This document shows positions 6,996-9,471 of a stretch of 9,471 bases of DNA, piece by piece. This DNA comes from JBHJOF01 sp050330055. GTDB lineage: Bacteria; Pseudomonadota; Alphaproteobacteria; Kiloniellales; JAKSDN01. A program made the position numbers and the translations under genes. The stretch is from the NCBI GenBank assembly GCA_050330055.1, contig JBHJOF010000274.1, positions 1-9,471 of the forward strand. The letters are read 5' to 3'. Below the pieces are notes generated by a model. It had not been told where the DNA came from. It did no database searches and worked only from the letters and a program-made list of their open reading frames with translations. How positions within the stretch are numbered: the stretch's first letter is position 1; each line of letters starts with the position of its first letter.

Positions 6996-7040
6996 ACAAG
7001 GGCCGGGGCGACGCCCTAGCGCGCCGCCCCGACCCCTTGT
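6996..7040 (-). promoter_or_regulatory. Intergenic hairpin between binding-protein and permease genes
   Basis: A 17-bp imperfect hairpin. ACAAGGG (6996-7002) pairs with CCCTTGT (7034-7040), CGGGGCG (7004-7010) with CGCCCCG (7025-7031), and CGC (7012-7014) with GCG (7021-7023). The loop is 6 bases, with an internal mismatch and a small bulge. It starts 32 bases after the dctP stop. No T-run follows on the minus strand, so it is not a standard intrinsic terminator. A role in stabilising the upstream dctP message, or in partly ending transcription before dctQM, would fit the need for excess binding protein (inference). Confidence 0.5.
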
Positions 7041-7072
7041 CCGATGACATGGGTTGAGATTCAATCGGTAAC

Positions 7073-8236
7073 CTAGAACGGCAGCTTCCCGTAGTTGTGC
7101 TCGTAGGCCAGCTTGTAGTTGGCCGCATTGAACCGCTCGTAGTAGACCACGCGCTCGAACCACGCCCTCTGGGAATCGATGACTTTCTTCATGAAGGGGT
7201 CTGCGCTCAGCTCGTCCTTCAGGTCGTCCCAGGCTATGAGCTGTTGCTCTTCGACCTCGACCGGCGTGCGGAGGATGTTGACATTGTGCTTGTCGCGGAG
7301 CTCCAACAGGTCGCGCGAGTAGTTTTCCATCGCAAGCCAGAAGTTCGTCGAGTTGACCGCCTCGACGGTGTGCCTGAGAATCGCTTGATTCTCCTCCGGC
7401 AGTCTCTCGAACGTCGACTTCGTGAAGAGAATCTCGAAGCTTTCGGACGCCTGATGGTAGCTACCCATCATGTAGTTCTTGATGACGTCCTGGGCGCCGA
7501 AGCGCATGTCCGAGGTCGGGTTGTTGAACTCGAAGGCATCGATCACGCCGCGCTCCAGGGCCGGCACGATCTCGCCGCCCGGAAGCTGGGTAACGACCAT
7601 GCCCATCTTGTCGAAGAGGTCGGCGGCCAGGCCGACTGTGCGGTACTTGAGCCCCTTGACGTCATCGACGCTCGTGGGGGCAGTTTTGAACCATCCGAAG
7701 GGCTGAGTCGGCATCGGGAAGTTCAAGAAGCCGACGACGTTGAGCTTCAGGATATCCTGTTGCAGCTCGTTATAGAGCTCCTGCCCGCCGCCCTCGTAGA
7801 ACCATGCGATCAGGTGGTGAGCGTCCTGGCCGAACGCCGGCCCGGTGCCGAACAGCGACGCCGCCTTGTGCTTGCCGTACCAGTAGACAGGCACCGTGTG
7901 AGCGCCGTCGAGAACGCCCTTGTCAACGGCGTCGATGACCTGGAACGGCGCCACCACGGCGCCGGCGACCAGGTAGTCGATCTTGAGCCGGCCGCCGGAC
8001 ATGGCGTTGACCCGGTCGACGTACTGCATCGCCATCTCATTGAAGATGTCCGTCGCGCTCCAGGAACCCTGCATCTTCAGGGTCACGGTCTGGGCCCGCG
8101 AGACGTTCGGCGCCGCGACCATTGCGGCACCACCCGCAACCGCCGCGGCAGCGCCGGTCAGGAACTTGCGGCGCGTGGCGGCCTTACCCTTGTTCTCAGG
8201 GGCGAGGGTCGAATCCTTGTAGGTGACTTTGGTCAT
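7073..8236 (-). CDS. dctP: TRAP transporter periplasmic substrate-binding protein (DctP type)
   Basis: A 387-residue exported solute-binding protein. The twin-arginine motif RRKFL (22-26) precedes a hydrophobic Ala/Gly/Val stretch ending in SRA (46-48), so Tat export and cleavage near residue 48 are likely. The mature part shows TRAP-binding-protein features. The segment KGLKYRTVGL (194-203) carries the conserved Arg199 that in this family pairs with the substrate carboxylate, and GGEIVPALERGVIDAFEFNN (220-239) is the hinge region. It resembles the alpha-keto-acid/mannitol/chloroaromatic group rather than the C4-dicarboxylate group. The ATG at 8236 is chosen because GGGGAGGA lies 7 bases upstream. 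An upstream GTG-type extension to 8305 has no such signal and would bury the Tat signal further inside. The protein captures substrate in the periplasm and delivers it to the DctQM permease encoded downstream. The exact ligand cannot be read from sequence. Confidence 0.5.
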   Translation of the reverse strand: MTKVTYKDSTLAPENKGKAATRRKFLTGAAAAVAGGAAMVAAPNVSRAQTVTLKMQGSWSATDIFNEMAMQYVDRVNAMSGGRLKIDYLVAGAVVAPFQVIDAVDKGVLDGAHTVPVYWYGKHKAASLFGTGPAFGQDAHHLIAWFYEGGGQELYNELQQDILKLNVVGFLNFPMPTQPFGWFKTAPTSVDDVKGLKYRTVGLAADLFDKMGMVVTQLPGGEIVPALERGVIDAFEFNNPTSDMRFGAQDVIKNYMMGSYHQASESFEILFTKSTFERLPEENQAILRHTVEAVNSTNFWLAMENYSRDLLELRDKHNVNILRTPVEVEEQQLIAWDDLKDELSADPFMKKVIDSQRAWFERVVYYERFNAANYKLAYEHNYGKLPF

Positions 8237-8243
8237 GTGATTT

Positions 8244-8251
8244 TCCTCCCC
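8244..8251 (-). promoter_or_regulatory. Strong ribosome binding site of dctP
   Basis: On the minus strand GGGGAGGA, with 7 bases to the ATG at 8236. It is the best Shine-Dalgarno in the transporter cluster, stronger than those before dctQ and dctM, in line with high output of the binding protein. It decides the start codon. Confidence 0.5.
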
Positions 8252-8558
8252 GTTGTGATCGTGCGCGGCCAGATGGACAACCTGAAGCACGCGCTGGAAC
8301 CACAAGCCAAACGAAGCTCCCCCAGCAATTTCTTGTTTGCTTACGAACGCCTTGCCGATCGCGACCTAAGCCTGACGAACGACCTGGCGCCGGGGAGGCT
8401 GGCAAAACCTTCGGCCATTTCCGGAGGCTTCGCAAGTCCCTTGTCATAACTCTCAACCACAAGTGACCGCGATTCCGCCCGGCAAACTACAAGCAAGCAA
8501 TTGATAAAACGAACTATTTTCTTGGTTCACTGGCGTATGGCATGCCTTCGCCCAGAAC

Positions 8559-8614
8559 GCGGTCCAGGGCCCGATTAGCTCCTTCACCCTAGATGATCGG
8601 AGCTGCCCGACCGC
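8559..8614 (-). promoter_or_regulatory. Bulged hairpin downstream of the dehydrogenase gene
   Basis: Three helices stack in register: GCGGTC (8559-8564) with GACCGC (8609-8614), GGGC (8567-8570) with GCCC (8605-8608), and AGCTCC (8577-8582) with GGAGCT (8599-8604). That gives 16 pairs with a 16-base loop and bulges (2 and 6 bases) on one side only. It begins 46 bases after the dehydrogenase stop. There is no T-run on the minus strand, so a simple intrinsic terminator is unlikely. It may be a 3'-end stabiliser, a Rho-related site or part of an untranslated regulatory RNA (inference). Confidence 0.5.
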
Positions 8615-8660
8615 CACACATGGCCCTAGCGACAGCTCTTGCGCGACCATTGCCAGGCGC

Positions 8661-9471
8661 TCACGCCACCCTGTCGCGCGGCTCGCGCCCTGCCATGATC
8701 GCGTCAAGGTTGTCGAGGGCGCGGAATCCCATGGCGTCGCGGGTCTCCCGGGTCGCGCTGCCTACGTGCGGCAGCAGGAAGCAATTCTCCAGGCTGCGGT
8801 AATCCGGATGAATGCCGGCCGGCTCGCCGTTGAAGACATCGAGCCCCGCCGCGGCCAGCTTGCCGGACCTGAGCGCGGCAATCAGCGCCTCGTCATCGAT
8901 CAGGGCGCCGCGCGCCGTGTTGACCACGATGGCGCCGTCGGGCAGGCGGGCGATCCGCTCGGCGTTCAGCAGGCCCTGACTTTCGGCGGTCGCCGGGCAA
9001 TGCAGCGAGAGGACTTCGCAGAGCGGCAGCAGCTTGTCCAGGGTGGCGTGGTAGCGGGCGCCGGCCTCGCTCTCGGCCGGCAACCGGCGCCGGTTGTGGT
9101 AATGCAGCTCCATGTCGAAGCCGCGCGCCCGCTTCGCCACCACCTGGCCGACCCGCCCGAGACCGACGATGCCAAGGCGCTTGCCGGTCATCTGGGTGCC
9201 GACCATGAAAGCCGGGCTCCAGCTCGTCCAGCCACCGGATCGCACCAGGCGGTCGCCCTCGCTGGCGCGCCGCGCCGTCCCCAGCATAAGCAGCAGCGCG
9301 ATCTCGGCGGGGGCGTCGCTCAGCACGTCGGGCGTGTTGGTGACGATGAGGCCGCGCGCCTTGGCCGCGGCCAGGTCGACGTGGTCGACGCCGACCGAGA
9401 AGTTGCAGATCGCGCGCAGCGTCTCGGGCAGGCGGGCAATGACCTCGGCGCTGAAGCGCTCGGAATGGCAG
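8661..9471 (-). CDS. D-2-hydroxyacid dehydrogenase, glyoxylate/hydroxypyruvate reductase type (5' partial)
   Basis: The frame is open to the window edge. Reading 48 codons before the internal GTG at 9326 gives ICNFSVGVDHVDLAAAKARG followed by LIVTNTPDVLSDAPAEIA, the classic family start of the dinucleotide domain. About 270 residues are visible, so roughly 50 N-terminal residues are missing. GLGRVG (about 103-108) is the NAD(P)-binding glycine motif. The catalytic set is present: Arg187 in NTARGALIDD, Glu216 in GLDVFNGEP and His235 in LLPHVGSAT. The second strand ends in HYHNRRRLP, with Arg residues and no acidic residue where NAD-specific members have Asp, which suggests NADPH preference (inference). 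Such enzymes reduce glyoxylate, hydroxypyruvate or other 2-oxo acids to D-2-hydroxy acids in the cytoplasm. It lies upstream of, and on the same strand as, the TRAP operon, so it may act on the imported acid or its product. Family is certain; substrate is not. Confidence 0.5.
   Translation of the reverse strand, partial: CHSERFSAEVIARLPETLRAICNFSVGVDHVDLAAAKARGLIVTNTPDVLSDAPAEIALLLMLGTARRASEGDRLVRSGGWTSWSPAFMVGTQMTGKRLGIVGLGRVGQVVAKRARGFDMELHYHNRRRLPAESEAGARYHATLDKLLPLCEVLSLHCPATAESQGLLNAERIARLPDGAIVVNTARGALIDDEALIAALRSGKLAAAGLDVFNGEPAGIHPDYRSLENCFLLPHVGSATRETRDAMGFRALDNLDAIMAGREPRDRVA

Larger units (their letters stand above)
8237..8660 (-). other. 424-base gene-free stretch upstream of dctP
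   Basis: No frame here looks protein-like; the frames that cross it are short, Arg/Pro/Ser-rich and run into neighbouring genes. It holds the dctP ribosome binding site, an AT-rich patch at 8483-8526 (with TTGCTTGCTTG on the minus strand at 8490-8500) in otherwise GC-rich DNA, and the bulged hairpin at 8559-8614. A promoter for the dctP operon is expected here, but I found no pair of boxes good enough to call. A 9-base direct repeat, AACCACAAG (plus strand, 8299-8307 and 8455-8463), may be chance. Confidence 0.5.

Noticed and set aside
6956..6997. Upstream GTG start for the TRAP small permease
   Set aside because: It falls in the arm of the intergenic hairpin and adds a non-conserved Arg/Gly-rich tail; the ATG at 6955 is a better start.
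4203..7057. Plus-strand frames opposite the TRAP permease genes (4203-4865 and 6311-7057)
   Set aside because: They are mirror frames of membrane-protein genes, which give His/Asp/Arg-rich hydrophilic products; no homology pattern is visible.
8401..8419. Sigma-54-like site on the minus strand (TGGC ... TTGC)
   Set aside because: The GG and GC elements are separated by 11 bases rather than the strict 10, and no activator gene is in the window.
7097..8449. 450-codon plus-strand frame opposite dctP
   Set aside because: It is antisense to a well-supported Tat-exported binding protein; the product is rich in Val/Arg/Asp/His, with no recognisable domain and no ribosome binding site seen.
8453..8707. 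84-codon minus-strand frame spanning the dehydrogenase 3' end and the gap
   Set aside because: It begins inside the dehydrogenase gene in another frame and shows no domain, membrane segment or ribosome binding site.

Overview
The window is GC-rich proteobacterial DNA. A Tat-exported TRAP binding protein, periplasmic c-type cytochromes and GC-biased codon use fit an alphaproteobacterium (Rhodospirillales or Rhizobiales-like). That placement is inferred from gene style; no taxonomic marker is present. Two gene blocks converge near position 2770. No RNA gene, insertion sequence or CRISPR array is visible.

Left block, plus strand (1-2772): the C-terminal part of a molybdopterin oxidoreductase of the DMSO-reductase superfamily, cut by the window edge; a cytochrome c' (class II, one heme); and a diheme class I cytochrome c. 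Together they look like a redox module in which a molybdenum enzyme exchanges electrons with periplasmic cytochromes. The substrate cannot be read from this fragment.

Right block, minus strand (9471 down to 2769), in transcription order: a D-2-hydroxyacid dehydrogenase cut at its 5' end; a 424-base gene-free stretch holding a bulged hairpin and an AT-rich patch; a tripartite TRAP transporter (binding protein, small permease, large permease); a 66-residue two-helix membrane protein of unknown function; and an amidase-signature hydrolase. The small and large permease genes overlap by ATGA. A 17-bp imperfect hairpin separates the binding-protein gene from the permease genes. The gene set suggests uptake of a carboxylate, perhaps a 2-oxo or 2-hydroxy acid or an amide-bearing relative, followed by reduction or hydrolysis inside the cell. 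That pathway is an inference.

The less ordinary points are a large permease with an extra block of about 160 residues carrying roughly four membrane segments, the unannotated small membrane protein between transporter and amidase, two strong intergenic hairpins without U-tracts, a diheme cytochrome gene without a normal ATG start, and two convergent genes whose stop codons share a single CTAG. I see no clear evidence of a wholly new system.

[Form note: the original answer gave no feature confidence values; the 0.5 in every feature is a placeholder required by the schema, not an assessment.]
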